The notes under the pieces: generated by a model
Database searches by the model: none
What the model was told of the DNA's origin: nothing
What the model saw: only the letters and a program-made list of their open reading frames with translations
Shown: piece after piece, positions 1 to 6,781 of the stretch
How the letters are laid out: every line of letters begins with the position of its first letter
Position numbering within the stretch: position 1 is the stretch's first letter
NCBI GenBank assembly: GCA_947472965.1
Contig: CANJEF010000033.1
Location: 1 to 9,539 of the forward strand
Length of the DNA stretch: 9,539 nt
Direction: 5' to 3'
Source: Sphingobacteriales bacterium
Lineage (GTDB): Bacteria > Bacteroidota > Bacteroidia > Chitinophagales > Chitinophagaceae
Position numbers and translations under genes: made by a program

Positions 1-1245
1 ATTCTTGAAAAAATGGAACCGATGGAGTTGGTGCAGAAATATACCAATCTGTTTCATTGGGCTATGAAAGAATTTAATAATCTGGAGCCAAGCATTGAGC
101 CTACAGCAACTGGACATATTGTTGAACAGATTGTGATGATTCAAAAAATTATTGCAGATGGATATGCTTACGAAGTGAATGGCTCAGTTTATTTTGATGT
201 TGAAAAATACCATGTTGATTTTGGTGCAAAGGGCATGCAATATGGAATTTTGAGTGGAAGGGTTTTGGAAGACCAGTTGGAAACAACGCGTGAACTTGAT
301 TCACAGGAAGAGAAAAGGCAAAAAGTTGATTTTGCCCTATGGAAAAATGCTTCACCAGAACATATTATGCAGTGGCAAAGTCCATGGGGAATGGGCTTCC
401 CGGGATGGCATATTGAATGCTCCGCAATGAGCAGCAAATACCTTGGAAAAGAATTTGATATTCACGGCGGCGGAATGGATTTGCAATTTCCTCACCACGA
501 ATGTGAAATAGCACAAAGTGCTGTTTGCAATCACCAGATACCCGCTAGATTTTGGTTACACAACAACATGATTACCATCAACGGAAGAAAGATGGGGAAG
601 AGCTATAACAACGTAATCAAATTAAGTGAACTGTTTAGTGGAAAACACGAAATTCTTGAGCAGGCATATTCACCCATGACGGTGCGGTTCTTCATTTTGC
701 AAACGCATTACAGAAGTACATTGGATTTTGGTAATGAGGCTTTACAGGCTTCTGAAAAAGGGTTGAGAAGGATCTGGGATGCATTTATGCAACTTAAAAG
801 AATTGATACCGATGCCTTGCAGCACAGCAGCGCCAAAGACATTGAACTTGAAAAAAATTGTCTTGAAATTCTCAATTCCCTTGACGATTATATGAATGAT
901 GATCTCAATACGGCGAAAGTACTTGCCGGATTGTTTGAATTGGTTCCCACAATCAACTCTATAAAAGATGGGCATCTTCAAACAGATGCCTTGTCAATCG
1001 AGACCCTTCGCCTCATGAAACTAAAATTCAATGTTTACCTGGTTGATGTTTTTGGATTGAAAGACGAACAAAAGCATGATGACAAAAAATTATCTTCGGT
1101 ACTTGAATTGATAGCAGATATTCGGAAAGACGCAAGAGCAAAAAAGGATTTTGCAACATCTGATAAGATACGCAATCAATTGCTGGAAGCTGGTATACAG
1201 CTTAAAGATGAAAAGAATGGCAACGTAAGCTGGGAATTTATCTGA
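1..1245 (+). CDS. cysS: Cysteinyl-tRNA synthetase (CysRS), 5'-truncated by window edge
   Basis: Class I aminoacyl-tRNA synthetase that charges tRNA-Cys with cysteine in the cytoplasm. The frame is open from base 1 (I-L-E-K before the Met at 13), so the gene enters from the left; about 80-90 N-terminal residues, including the HIGH motif and the first zinc cysteine, lie outside. Counting from the Met at 13, the remaining zinc ligands are visible with E. coli spacing: Cys136 in GWHIECSAM, and His161 and Glu165 in FPHHECE, after the HGGGMD motif at 151-156. The class I signature loop is K193-M-G-K-S197, a KMSKS variant with Gly. The C-terminal part is the helical DALR-type anticodon-binding region, ending in an ARAKKDFATSDKIRNQL segment typical of CysRS. 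Identification is secure. The Met at 13 is internal and is not the true start. The stop lies 6 bases before the glycosylase gene, which suggests co-transcription. Confidence 0.97.
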   Translation: MLEKMEPMELVQKYTNLFHWAMKEFNNLEPSIEPTATGHIVEQIVMIQKIIADGYAYEVNGSVYFDVEKYHVDFGAKGMQYGILSGRVLEDQLETTRELDSQEEKRQKVDFALWKNASPEHIMQWQSPWGMGFPGWHIECSAMSSKYLGKEFDIHGGGMDLQFPHHECEIAQSAVCNHQIPARFWLHNNMITINGRKMGKSYNNVIKLSELFSGKHEILEQAYSPMTVRFFILQTHYRSTLDFGNEALQASEKGLRRIWDAFMQLKRIDTDALQHSSAKDIELEKNCLEILNSLDDYMNDDLNTAKVLAGLFELVPTINSIKDGHLQTDALSIETLRLMKLKFNVYLVDVFGLKDEQKHDDKKLSSVLELIADIRKDARAKKDFATSDKIRNQLLEAGIQLKDEKNGNVSWEFI

Positions 1246-1251
1246 TTCATT

Positions 1252-1848
1252 TTGAACTACAAGAGTCACCTGCAGAAAGACAGTAAATTGGGCGCAGCCA
1301 TTGCAGCACAGCCTGCATGTGTACTTTCCATACAGGAAGATCTTTTTTCCTATCTATGTGCCTCCATTATCGGACAACAGCTTTCTGTTAAGGTCGCTGC
1401 CATTATCAGAGATCGCTTCTTTATGCTTTTTCATACAAGAGAAGAGCTTGCCATTCAAATTTTAAAAAAAGATCTTGATGCGTTGAAGTCAGTAGGACTT
1501 TCGAATTCAAAAGCACAGTACATAAAAAATATAGCTACGTTTTATTTAGAACAGAAAAATAACTGGGAATTGCTTCATAGCATGACCGACGATGAAATCA
1601 TTGAATTTCTCACTCAAATAAAAGGTGTTGGAAAATGGACGGTCGAAATGTTGCTCATGTTCGCAATGGGACGTGAAGATGTTTTTCCTGATGATGATCT
1701 TGGTATCCAACAGTCATTGGTTCGTTTGTATAACATAAAGTCTGATTCAAAGAAAGACCTTAAACGTAAGATGCAACGCATTTCAGCCAAGTGGAGTCCC
1801 TATAGGACATATGCCTGTTTGCATTTGTGGAAATGGAAAGACAATTAA
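1252..1848 (+). CDS. AlkA-like DNA-3-methyladenine glycosylase (HhH-GPD superfamily)
   Basis: Predicted base-excision-repair glycosylase that removes alkylated bases such as 3-methyladenine from DNA. The 198-residue protein is the usual length for short bacterial AlkA-type enzymes lacking the E. coli N-terminal domain. Seen: the family segment YLCASIIGQQLS near residue 37; a helix-hairpin-helix with the glycine loop I123-K-G-V-G-K-W-T130; the presumed catalytic aspartate Asp149 in the FPDDDLGI segment, aligning with E. coli AlkA Asp238; and a C-terminal WSPYRTYACLHLWKW tail typical of the family. The start is TTG at 1252: the frame is closed by the cysS stop at 1243-1245, leaving only ATT 1249 or TTG 1252 as starts upstream of the conserved region. 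No Shine-Dalgarno sequence is visible. It is probably translated from the cysS transcript. Its stop TAA overlaps the stop of the convergent patatin gene. Exact substrate range cannot be told from sequence. Confidence 0.93.
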   Translation: MNYKSHLQKDSKLGAAIAAQPACVLSIQEDLFSYLCASIIGQQLSVKVAAIIRDRFFMLFHTREELAIQILKKDLDALKSVGLSNSKAQYIKNIATFYLEQKNNWELLHSMTDDEIIEFLTQIKGVGKWTVEMLLMFAMGREDVFPDDDLGIQQSLVRLYNIKSDSKKDLKRKMQRISAKWSPYRTYACLHLWKWKDN

Positions 1849-4058
1849 TTATTTTTATTGATCTCCCTTATCAAATTATCTAGCTCTGCATTTTGATTCA
1901 GCCTTTCCTTCATCTTGTCGAGTGACTGCGAAGAAATCGACCAATTCATTGGATAGAGCTCCTCATAAGACTTTCTGTAGAGGTTTATCATGGTGTAGAA
2001 CTTATCAGACAGGTAAATGTCTTGCAGATTTTTTGAAAGACGGAGGTTATTGATATCTGTCTGACTAGAATACGACCCCAAAATTGTTTTTATGGGTGCC
2101 CCCAAATCATTCATCATTGGATGCACTTTTGTAAAATCTTTTTTTTCTTCAATCTGATTGGTAATATGGATAACATGAAAACGAATTTTTCTAAATACAT
2201 GATTTGGATTTTTCAGAAGTGTATCCTTTATCACTTTGTTCAAGTCGAGAATCATTTCATGCACAACACCCGCACCTGAGTTATCAAAGTATCCCCCATC
2301 AACAAAGTATTGATCCTTGATTCTGCCAGCCGGACTGAAATAAGGGAATCGGGCCCCTAACACAATTGCAGTGGCTATGGAGATGTCTTCTTTTGGTTGA
2401 AAGAGTCCTAATATATCTACCCTGCTTGCGGTGCTATCTGAACTTAGTCGTACGTTGCTTATTACAGCAGGTGAACCATCTTGCATTCTTGTGCAATTGA
2501 TACAAATAACAGGCTGTTTTGGCTGAAAGTTATTTGAATCAATTAAGGTTGAAAAATTCTTGTCCATAAATGCACCAATATTTTTCCCTCTGGGTACATT
2601 CGTTATTGACTTCTCCAATGCTTTAGCCCTGTCATTGATGATTGCGTTTGGAATTAATGGAAGAATAAGATCCGGCCCAAGTAGTCTGACAAGAGGGAAG
2701 CTGAGAAAGTCGTTCGACAAGTATTCCTGCACATTCTTCGTATTATTTTCTAACAGCTCTTTTTTAGTTGCATAGAATGTGATGTTACCAAGACTTCCAC
2801 CGGATGCCCCTGAAAGACAATATATATTTTTGGAAAAAGATCCCTTGGTTTCATTCTCAATCTTGCTTAATACAGAAGCTGTCCAATAAGCAGACCTTGA
2901 AGCCCCTCCATCAGCAAGTATGAAGTATACAGGGAATTCTTTTAATGTGGAATCTTCCAGCATTTGATTGCGTTCATGAATCCAACTCGAAAAGTGGGAT
3001 TTGAGATCGGGTCTTTTTGCAATCGCATAATTGTTTACAGATTGCTTTCTTAAACTCGCATAATGGGGTTCCCGCAAAAAGCCCGCAGTTATTAATGCGA
3101 GTATAAAGAGGAAATGAAAATTAATTTTTTGCTTGATGGAAAAAAGGGCTATGATATTTCCTGCACCAAGTAAGATGCCAAAAGAAAGCAAGATGATTGG
3201 GAGCGCGGTTATGCCTCTTGCGATGGGCAGTGAATAAATTGCAGCAATATAAATGCCAAGTGAGATCAATGAAAATAAACAGAAAAGAAAAAAGATATTT
3301 TTTTCAGTTTGAACCAAGATGTCATTTTTAAGCGGATCATTGATTCTTGCCCTATCGTAGAAGACCCATTCAATAAATTTTCTGTACTGGCCCCTAGCTC
3401 TTGTGATATGTTTATAATCTGGAAGTTTATTTCTTGAAACATTTGTTTGACTGATCTTCCTTCTCGTTACAACGGTAAAGAGAAAACCGATTTGTAGAAA
3501 GGGAAGTAATAGAATATAACATTCAATGGTATTTACAATTGTCATGGTTGCCATCAGAAGAATGTAGGCAACCCAAATTATTTTCCTGTACTGCTTGAGT
3601 TGATTTCGATTCATCCTATTTTTTATTTTTTCAAATAAAAAATGTGCAACAAAAAACAGAAAGATGCTTCCAGCAATTAAGATTACGGATACTATATTAT
3701 TTTCAATGTTAAACCTGATTTTGGATAGGGCACAAATGATTGTTGTAAAGCAGAGATGGCCTAGAAGCCTTGGTGTTTGATAAAGCTCTTCTTTTGCTAC
3801 ATGAAATAACCTGTCGTTATTATATGCAATCAATCTTGACGTATACCAGGTGACTACTGTCCAAAATAAAAGCCCAGCAACAAAAAGCAAACCTGTTTGT
3901 CGGGATTGTAACCCAGTGATGATGATGTCTTTCCCCTGCAGTGAATCGTTGAAAAAAAAATAGGTGATGAGCAGAAAAAGTATGCCAGGGAAAAATACCC
4001 AAAATACCTGCAGGAAAATTGCAAGTCGCTGAAGCGTTTTGTTGATGCTATTTAACAA
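1845..4058 (-). CDS. Multi-spanning membrane protein with C-terminal patatin-like phospholipase domain
   Basis: 737-residue predicted integral membrane protein whose C-terminal half is a patatin-like serine acyl hydrolase, a fold with a Ser-Asp dyad acting on phospholipids or other acyl esters. The N-terminal ~330 residues hold about eight or nine hydrophobic segments (roughly 13-37, 55-75, 98-114, 121-142, 159-176, 178-197, 254-275, 281-306, 312-326), with basic loops around 144-160 and 199-240. The patatin domain starts near 375: oxyanion loop D383-G-G-A-S-R388, nucleophile elbow G417-A-S419-G-G421, and D587-G-G-Y-F-D-N-S-G carrying the catalytic Asp587. All key residues are intact, so it should be active. 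No signal peptide is separable from the first membrane segment. The start is TTG at 4056-4058; the frame closes at a stop about 24 bases upstream and the next Met is residue 149, beyond four membrane segments. It lies about 100 bp downstream of obg on the same strand. The biological substrate is unknown; a role in membrane lipid remodelling is inference. Confidence 0.88.
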   Translation of the reverse strand: MLNSINKTLQRLAIFLQVFWVFFPGILFLLITYFFFNDSLQGKDIIITGLQSRQTGLLFVAGLLFWTVVTWYTSRLIAYNNDRLFHVAKEELYQTPRLLGHLCFTTIICALSKIRFNIENNIVSVILIAGSIFLFFVAHFLFEKIKNRMNRNQLKQYRKIIWVAYILLMATMTIVNTIECYILLLPFLQIGFLFTVVTRRKISQTNVSRNKLPDYKHITRARGQYRKFIEWVFYDRARINDPLKNDILVQTEKNIFFLFCLFSLISLGIYIAAIYSLPIARGITALPIILLSFGILLGAGNIIALFSIKQKINFHFLFILALITAGFLREPHYASLRKQSVNNYAIAKRPDLKSHFSSWIHERNQMLEDSTLKEFPVYFILADGGASRSAYWTASVLSKIENETKGSFSKNIYCLSGASGGSLGNITFYATKKELLENNTKNVQEYLSNDFLSFPLVRLLGPDLILPLIPNAIINDRAKALEKSITNVPRGKNIGAFMDKNFSTLIDSNNFQPKQPVICINCTRMQDGSPAVISNVRLSSDSTASRVDILGLFQPKEDISIATAIVLGARFPYFSPAGRIKDQYFVDGGYFDNSGAGVVHEMILDLNKVIKDTLLKNPNHVFRKIRFHVIHITNQIEEKKDFTKVHPMMNDLGAPIKTILGSYSSQTDINNLRLSKNLQDIYLSDKFYTMINLYRKSYEELYPMNWSISSQSLDKMKERLNQNAELDNLIREINKNN

Positions 4059-4070
4059 TTGCTGGTTTGT

Positions 4071-4088
4071 AAGATGAAATTACATCTT
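4071..4088 (-). repeat. Small stem-loop just upstream of the patatin gene
   Basis: On the minus strand, 6-base arms AAGATG and CATCTT enclose a 6-base loop and end 12 bases before the TTG start. If the gap between obg and the patatin gene is transcribed, this hairpin would sit in the patatin leader near the translation start. It is short and AT-rich, so it is weakly supported. Confidence 0.3.
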
Positions 4089-4159
4089 TGTAGCTGTTCA
4101 ATAAGTATGCTTGGTCAGAAACTGCAAACATTTTTGAAGTTCTAACTACAAATGATTCG

Positions 4160-5155
4160 CTATTCTGGTTGCAACTCTTTCCAGAGCAAGTCCTTCAACT
4201 CTTGTAGCCCTTTTCCGGAGACTGATGAAATGAAAAGATGCGGAATGTTTTTCGGAAGCTCTTTTGCAATGGCTGTTTTCAGTTCCTCATCAAGCATATC
4301 TGACTTGCTGACGGCAATGATGAATTTTTTGTCGAGCAATTCAGCATTGTATTCTTTTAACTCATTGAAAAGAATGGAGAGTTCTTTTTTGTGGTCGTCG
4401 CTGTCAGCTGGTATAAGAAAAAGTAAAACGGGATTTCGTTCAATATGTCGGAGGAAACGATGGCCTAAGCCGCGACCCTCTGCAGCGCCTTCAATGATAC
4501 CCGGTAGGTCTGCAATGCAAAATGACCTTCCGTTTCGGTATTCAACCATACCCAGCTGAGGGGTGAGGGTTGTAAATGCATAGTCTGCAATTTTAGGTTT
4601 AGCGGCAGTTATGGACGAAAGCAAAGTGGATTTACCGGCATTTGGAAATCCTACCAATCCCACATCGGCAAGCACTTTCAATTCAAGGACTTTCCAGCCT
4701 TCTGAACCATCTTCACCGGGCTGGGCATATTCAGGAGCTTGGTTTGTGGGGGTGGCAAAATTCTTGTTACCCAAGCCGCCCCTGCCACCTTTTACCCAAA
4801 CGAACTCTTGCCCATCTTCCAAAATCTCTCCATCGAGAAGTCCAGTTTCATCATCTTTTGCGATTGTACCCAGGGGCACTTCAATGATGATATCCTTGCC
4901 ATCCCTGCCGGTCATGTTATTTTTATTGCCATACATACCATCTTCGGCAATCACATTTTTATAATAACGTAGATGCAGCAAGGTCCAAAGGTTTTTATTG
5001 CCTCTTAAGATGATATGACCACCCCTTCCACCATCACCTCCATCCGGTCCGGCTTGTGCATTGAATTTGGTACGCATGAAATGTTTACTTCCAGCTCCAC
5101 CGTGCCCGCTCTTACAAAATACCCGTATCTGATCAACAAAATTCGACTTTTCCAT
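4160..5155 (-). CDS. obg: GTPase Obg/CgtA, involved in ribosome assembly
   Basis: Essential Obg-family GTPase that binds the 50S ribosomal subunit late in assembly and links ribosome status to growth. The 331 residues comprise the glycine-rich Obg fold (about 1-160; runs such as [11 protein letters not shown] at 36-46 and [10 protein letters not shown] at 121-130) and the G domain (about 161-331). G motifs seen: G1 G169-FPNAGKS-T177, G2 around T195-T196, G3 D216-LPG-219, G4 as S283-K-S-D286 instead of the canonical NKxD, and G5 around S310-SVSG-314. The protein ends soon after G5, so the C-terminal OCT domain of Bacillus-type Obg is absent; this is common in Bacteroidota to my knowledge. The start ATG at 5153-5155 precedes the conserved NFVDQI-type N-terminus. 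A candidate promoter sits immediately upstream (5163-5192, minus). The adenylate kinase gene that often neighbours obg in this phylum is not here. Confidence 0.98.
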   Translation of the reverse strand: MEKSNFVDQIRVFCKSGHGGAGSKHFMRTKFNAQAGPDGGDGGRGGHIILRGNKNLWTLLHLRYYKNVIAEDGMYGNKNNMTGRDGKDIIIEVPLGTIAKDDETGLLDGEILEDGQEFVWVKGGRGGLGNKNFATPTNQAPEYAQPGEDGSEGWKVLELKVLADVGLVGFPNAGKSTLLSSITAAKPKIADYAFTTLTPQLGMVEYRNGRSFCIADLPGIIEGAAEGRGLGHRFLRHIERNPVLLFLIPADSDDHKKELSILFNELKEYNAELLDKKFIIAVSKSDMLDEELKTAIAKELPKNIPHLFISSVSGKGLQELKDLLWKELQPE

Positions 5156-5162
5156 TTCGGGT

Positions 5163-5192
5163 GCAAGGTAGGCATAAGCGCGGGAAAGGCAA
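5163..5192 (-). promoter_or_regulatory. Candidate obg promoter (Bacteroidota type)
   Basis: On the minus strand TTG (5190-5192) is followed after 19 bases by TACCTTGC (5163-5170), a near match to the Bacteroidota -33 TTTG / -7 TAnnTTTG arrangement with one T missing from the -7 box. Only 7-8 bases separate it from the obg ATG. The placement in the divergent obg/ftsB-like gap supports it; the sequence match is imperfect. Confidence 0.4.
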
Positions 5193-5312
5193 TCATAATG
5201 CTACGGGGACTAAGCACTCATATGGTTTTTCATCCTCAAAGTCTATTGTTAAAGTATTATCCGGTTAAGGATTTACTAATGCTCCCACTGGGCCATTATT
5301 ACTTTAATATCC

Positions 5313-5320
5313 TAACTTTG
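5313..5320 (+). promoter_or_regulatory. Candidate -7 box of the FtsB/DivIC-like gene
   Basis: TAACTTTG is an exact match to TAnnTTTG and sits 15 bases before the ATG at 5336. No clear TTTG is found at the -33 position (only CTG near 5288, 22 bases before the box). The box supports choosing ATG 5336 over earlier starts. Confidence 0.5.
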
Positions 5321-5335
5321 TTTCAAGATAGCAGC

Positions 5336-5635
5336 ATGAAATATTTTCGCAAATTCATCCAATTTTTTAAAAACAAATATGTTCTGACCGGAGTTTCATT
5401 CCTGTTGTGGATTTTGTTTTTCGATCACAATAATTTCTTCAGGTACCTGGATTACCGCAATGAGCTGGATGATATCAAACAAAAAAAAACGTATTACCAA
5501 GATCAGATTCAGAAAACCAGAAAAGATGTGGAGCTCATCAAGACCAACCCACTGTGGTTGGAGAAAATTGCCAGGGAGCAGTATCTGATGAAGCGCAATG
5601 GGGAGGATATTTATATTTCAAACGAAGAAAAATAA
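5336..5635 (+). CDS. Septum formation initiator family protein (FtsB/DivIC-like)
   Basis: Small bitopic inner-membrane protein of the FtsB/DivIC family, a coiled-coil partner in the division complex that recruits or activates septal peptidoglycan synthesis. The 99 residues comprise a short basic cytoplasmic N-terminus, one membrane helix at about 17-29 (LTGVSFLLWILFF), a periplasmic coiled coil at about 40-72 rich in Lys, Glu and Gln, then the family tail N71-PLWLEKIAREQYLMK with the conserved acidic-aromatic end. The ATG at 5336 is chosen because the longer open frame back to 5015 runs antisense through obg and lacks family similarity, and because a TAACTTTG -7 box ends 15 bases before this ATG. 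It is divergent from obg. FtsB and DivIC cannot be told apart by sequence alone, so no symbol is given. Confidence 0.9.
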   Translation: MKYFRKFIQFFKNKYVLTGVSFLLWILFFDHNNFFRYLDYRNELDDIKQKKTYYQDQIQKTRKDVELIKTNPLWLEKIAREQYLMKRNGEDIYISNEEK

Positions 5636-5657
5636 TATCCCCGCAACGCAATATTTA

Positions 5658-5725
5658 GCCCTTCCACCCGTTTTATGGATGTAACATTTTAAATCAACCG
5701 CCTGAAAGGTGAATTGGGTGAGGGC
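5658..5725. repeat. Long-range inverted repeat upstream of the small acidic-protein gene
   Basis: Left arm GCCCT-TC-CACCC (5658-5669) can pair with GGGTG-AGGGC (5716-5725): ten GC-rich pairs with a 2-base bulge, closing a 46-base loop, followed by TTTTG. It lies in the 126-base gap between the FtsB/DivIC-like gene and the 78-residue ORF. It could be a terminator for the first gene or a leader structure for the second. The large loop makes it uncertain. Confidence 0.33.
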
Positions 5726-5761
5726 TTTTGCCAAGTTCAATTCAAATCCAAGCGAAGAACC

Positions 5762-5998
5762 ATGAATTTAACTGAACCAATATCCAATACGATGATTCGC
5801 TTTCTTTACAACGAAATGACTGAAGAAGAGGCTAGTGAATTTCTCAGCTTCCTCAACAACAACGCATCTGCGAAGCAAGAATTTCTTTCTCTTCAAGAAA
5901 CAGCTGAATCGCTCTTCTCCATTGGGTATTCCCCAGGAGAAAGTGTAATGCAGAAGGTAAAAACCTATGCTACATTTAACATGATCAATCCCCAATAA
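5762..5998 (+). CDS. Small acidic protein, anti-sigma/FecR N-terminus-like (unrecognised)
   Basis: 78-residue soluble protein, acidic in its first half, not assignable to a named family with certainty. It begins MNLTEPISNTMIRFLYNEMT and continues with an EEEASEFLSFLNNN helix and an AKQEFLSLQETAESL helix, then a short tail. The pattern of short helix, 'LYNEMTEEEA', helix and 'hydrophobic x acidic' is like the N-terminal helical region of Bacteroidota anti-sigma (FecR-type) proteins and of small stand-alone proteins often encoded near ECF sigma genes, but the membrane segment and FecR domain are absent. ATG 5762 is preferred over the TTG at 5714, whose 16 extra residues are basic, unlike the rest, and overlap a predicted stem. 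It lies 35 bases upstream of nth on the same strand, so co-transcription is likely. No sigma-factor gene is in the window. It is almost certainly a real gene, but its function is unknown. Confidence 0.72.
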   Translation: MNLTEPISNTMIRFLYNEMTEEEASEFLSFLNNNASAKQEFLSLQETAESLFSIGYSPGESVMQKVKTYATFNMINPQ

Positions 5999-6010
5999 AA
6001 TTATTCATAG

Positions 6011-6018
6011 TAACTTTC
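6011..6018 (+). promoter_or_regulatory. Weak candidate -7 box before nth
   Basis: TAACTTTC differs from TAnnTTTG in the last base and ends 15 bases before the nth ATG. No -33 TTG is apparent. The gene may instead be co-transcribed with the small gene upstream. Confidence 0.22.
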
Positions 6019-6033
6019 CCTCTTTCCCGCACC

Positions 6034-6681
6034 ATGAAACGAAAGGAACGCTATGCAACCGTAATTGATTATTTCCAAAAGCACATACCTGAGGCTGAAA
6101 CAGAGCTCTATTATAGCAATCCATTTGAGTTGCTAGTGGCTGTCATTCTATCAGCACAGTGCACTGATAAAAGAGTAAACCTTACCACCCCAAAACTTTT
6201 TGAACAATTCCCAGGTCCAATTGAACTTGCGGCAGCCGATTTTGATATTTTATTCAACCTTATCAGGAGCATCTCTTATCCTAACAACAAGGCAAAACAC
6301 CTCATTGGTATGGCAAAAATGCTAATGGCTGAATTTGGTGGAGAAGTGCCCATGACGGTTGATGAATTGGTGAAGCTTCCGGGTGTGGGAAGAAAGACAG
6401 CCAATGTAATCACCTCTGTGATTGATCAACAACCGAACATGGCAGTAGATACCCATGTATTCAGGGTTTCAGCCCGCCTAGGACTCACCCGTGGGGCCAA
6501 AACACCCTTGGCCACTGAAAAACAATTGATTAAAGAGATCCCATCTGATTTGGTACATCTTGCTCATCATTGGTTGATTCTGCACGGACGATATACCTGC
6601 ATGGCACGCAATCCAAAGTGTCAATCTTGTGGTTTAACTTCCATTTGCCTCTATTTTAAGAAGAATGCGCCAGAGGCCTAA
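6034..6681 (+). CDS. nth: Endonuclease III (bifunctional DNA glycosylase / AP lyase)
   Basis: Base-excision-repair enzyme that removes oxidised pyrimidines and cleaves abasic sites by beta-elimination. The 215 residues match the usual length. Seen: the N-terminal ILSAQCTDKRVN segment; the helix-hairpin-helix L115-PGVGRKTANV with the catalytic Lys121 (equivalent to E. coli Lys120); the catalytic Asp139 in AVDTHVFRV (equivalent to Asp138); and the [4Fe-4S] cluster cysteines Cys189, Cys196, Cys199 and Cys205 with the canonical x6-x2-x5 spacing. ATG 6034 is followed directly by MKRKERYATVIDYF, the expected start. A weak TAACTTTC box lies 15 bases before the start, but the gene may also be read from the small gene 35 bases upstream. 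It is the second HhH-GPD glycosylase in this window, independent of the AlkA-like one. Confidence 0.98.
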   Translation: MKRKERYATVIDYFQKHIPEAETELYYSNPFELLVAVILSAQCTDKRVNLTTPKLFEQFPGPIELAAADFDILFNLIRSISYPNNKAKHLIGMAKMLMAEFGGEVPMTVDELVKLPGVGRKTANVITSVIDQQPNMAVDTHVFRVSARLGLTRGAKTPLATEKQLIKEIPSDLVHLAHHWLILHGRYTCMARNPKCQSCGLTSICLYFKKNAPEA

Positions 6682-6738
6682 ATAGTTTCCACGTCTAACT
6701 CCCCAAACCGATGCCAATTCCCCTAAATAGCTTTTTAC

Positions 6739-6746
6739 TACCTTCG
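6739..6746 (+). promoter_or_regulatory. Candidate -7 box before nadK
   Basis: TACCTTCG matches TAnnTTTG except at one base and lies 35 bases before the nadK ATG in the 100-base gap after nth. There is no obvious -33 TTTG at the right distance. Moderate to low support. Confidence 0.3.
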
Positions 6747-6781
6747 TTATTCATCCCGACCCGTTCGGTAAAACATTCACA

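Noticed and set aside
4081..4090. TACATCTTTG on the + strand, resembling a -7 box
   Set aside because: The spacing inside the box is wrong and there is no + strand gene downstream of it.
4152..4559. 135-codon + strand open frame opposite obg
   Set aside because: Antisense shadow of the obg G domain; Ser-rich, no family resemblance, and obg is unambiguous.
4611..4964. 117-codon + strand open frame opposite obg
   Set aside because: Pro/Ser-rich translation caused by the glycine-rich Obg fold read on the other strand.
5015..5335. 107-residue N-terminal extension of the FtsB/DivIC-like frame
   Set aside because: It runs antisense through obg and across the divergent promoter gap; the family's usual length and N-terminus fit ATG 5336.
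5714..5761. TTG start giving 16 extra residues on the small acidic protein
   Set aside because: The extension is basic, unlike the rest, and falls in the intergenic stem; ATG 5762 gives a start matching small anti-sigma-like proteins.
6677..6730. Direct repeat CCTAAATAG (6677-6685 and 6722-6730) flanking most of the nth-nadK gap
   Set aside because: Only 9 bases, AT-rich, no mobile-element features; consistent with chance.
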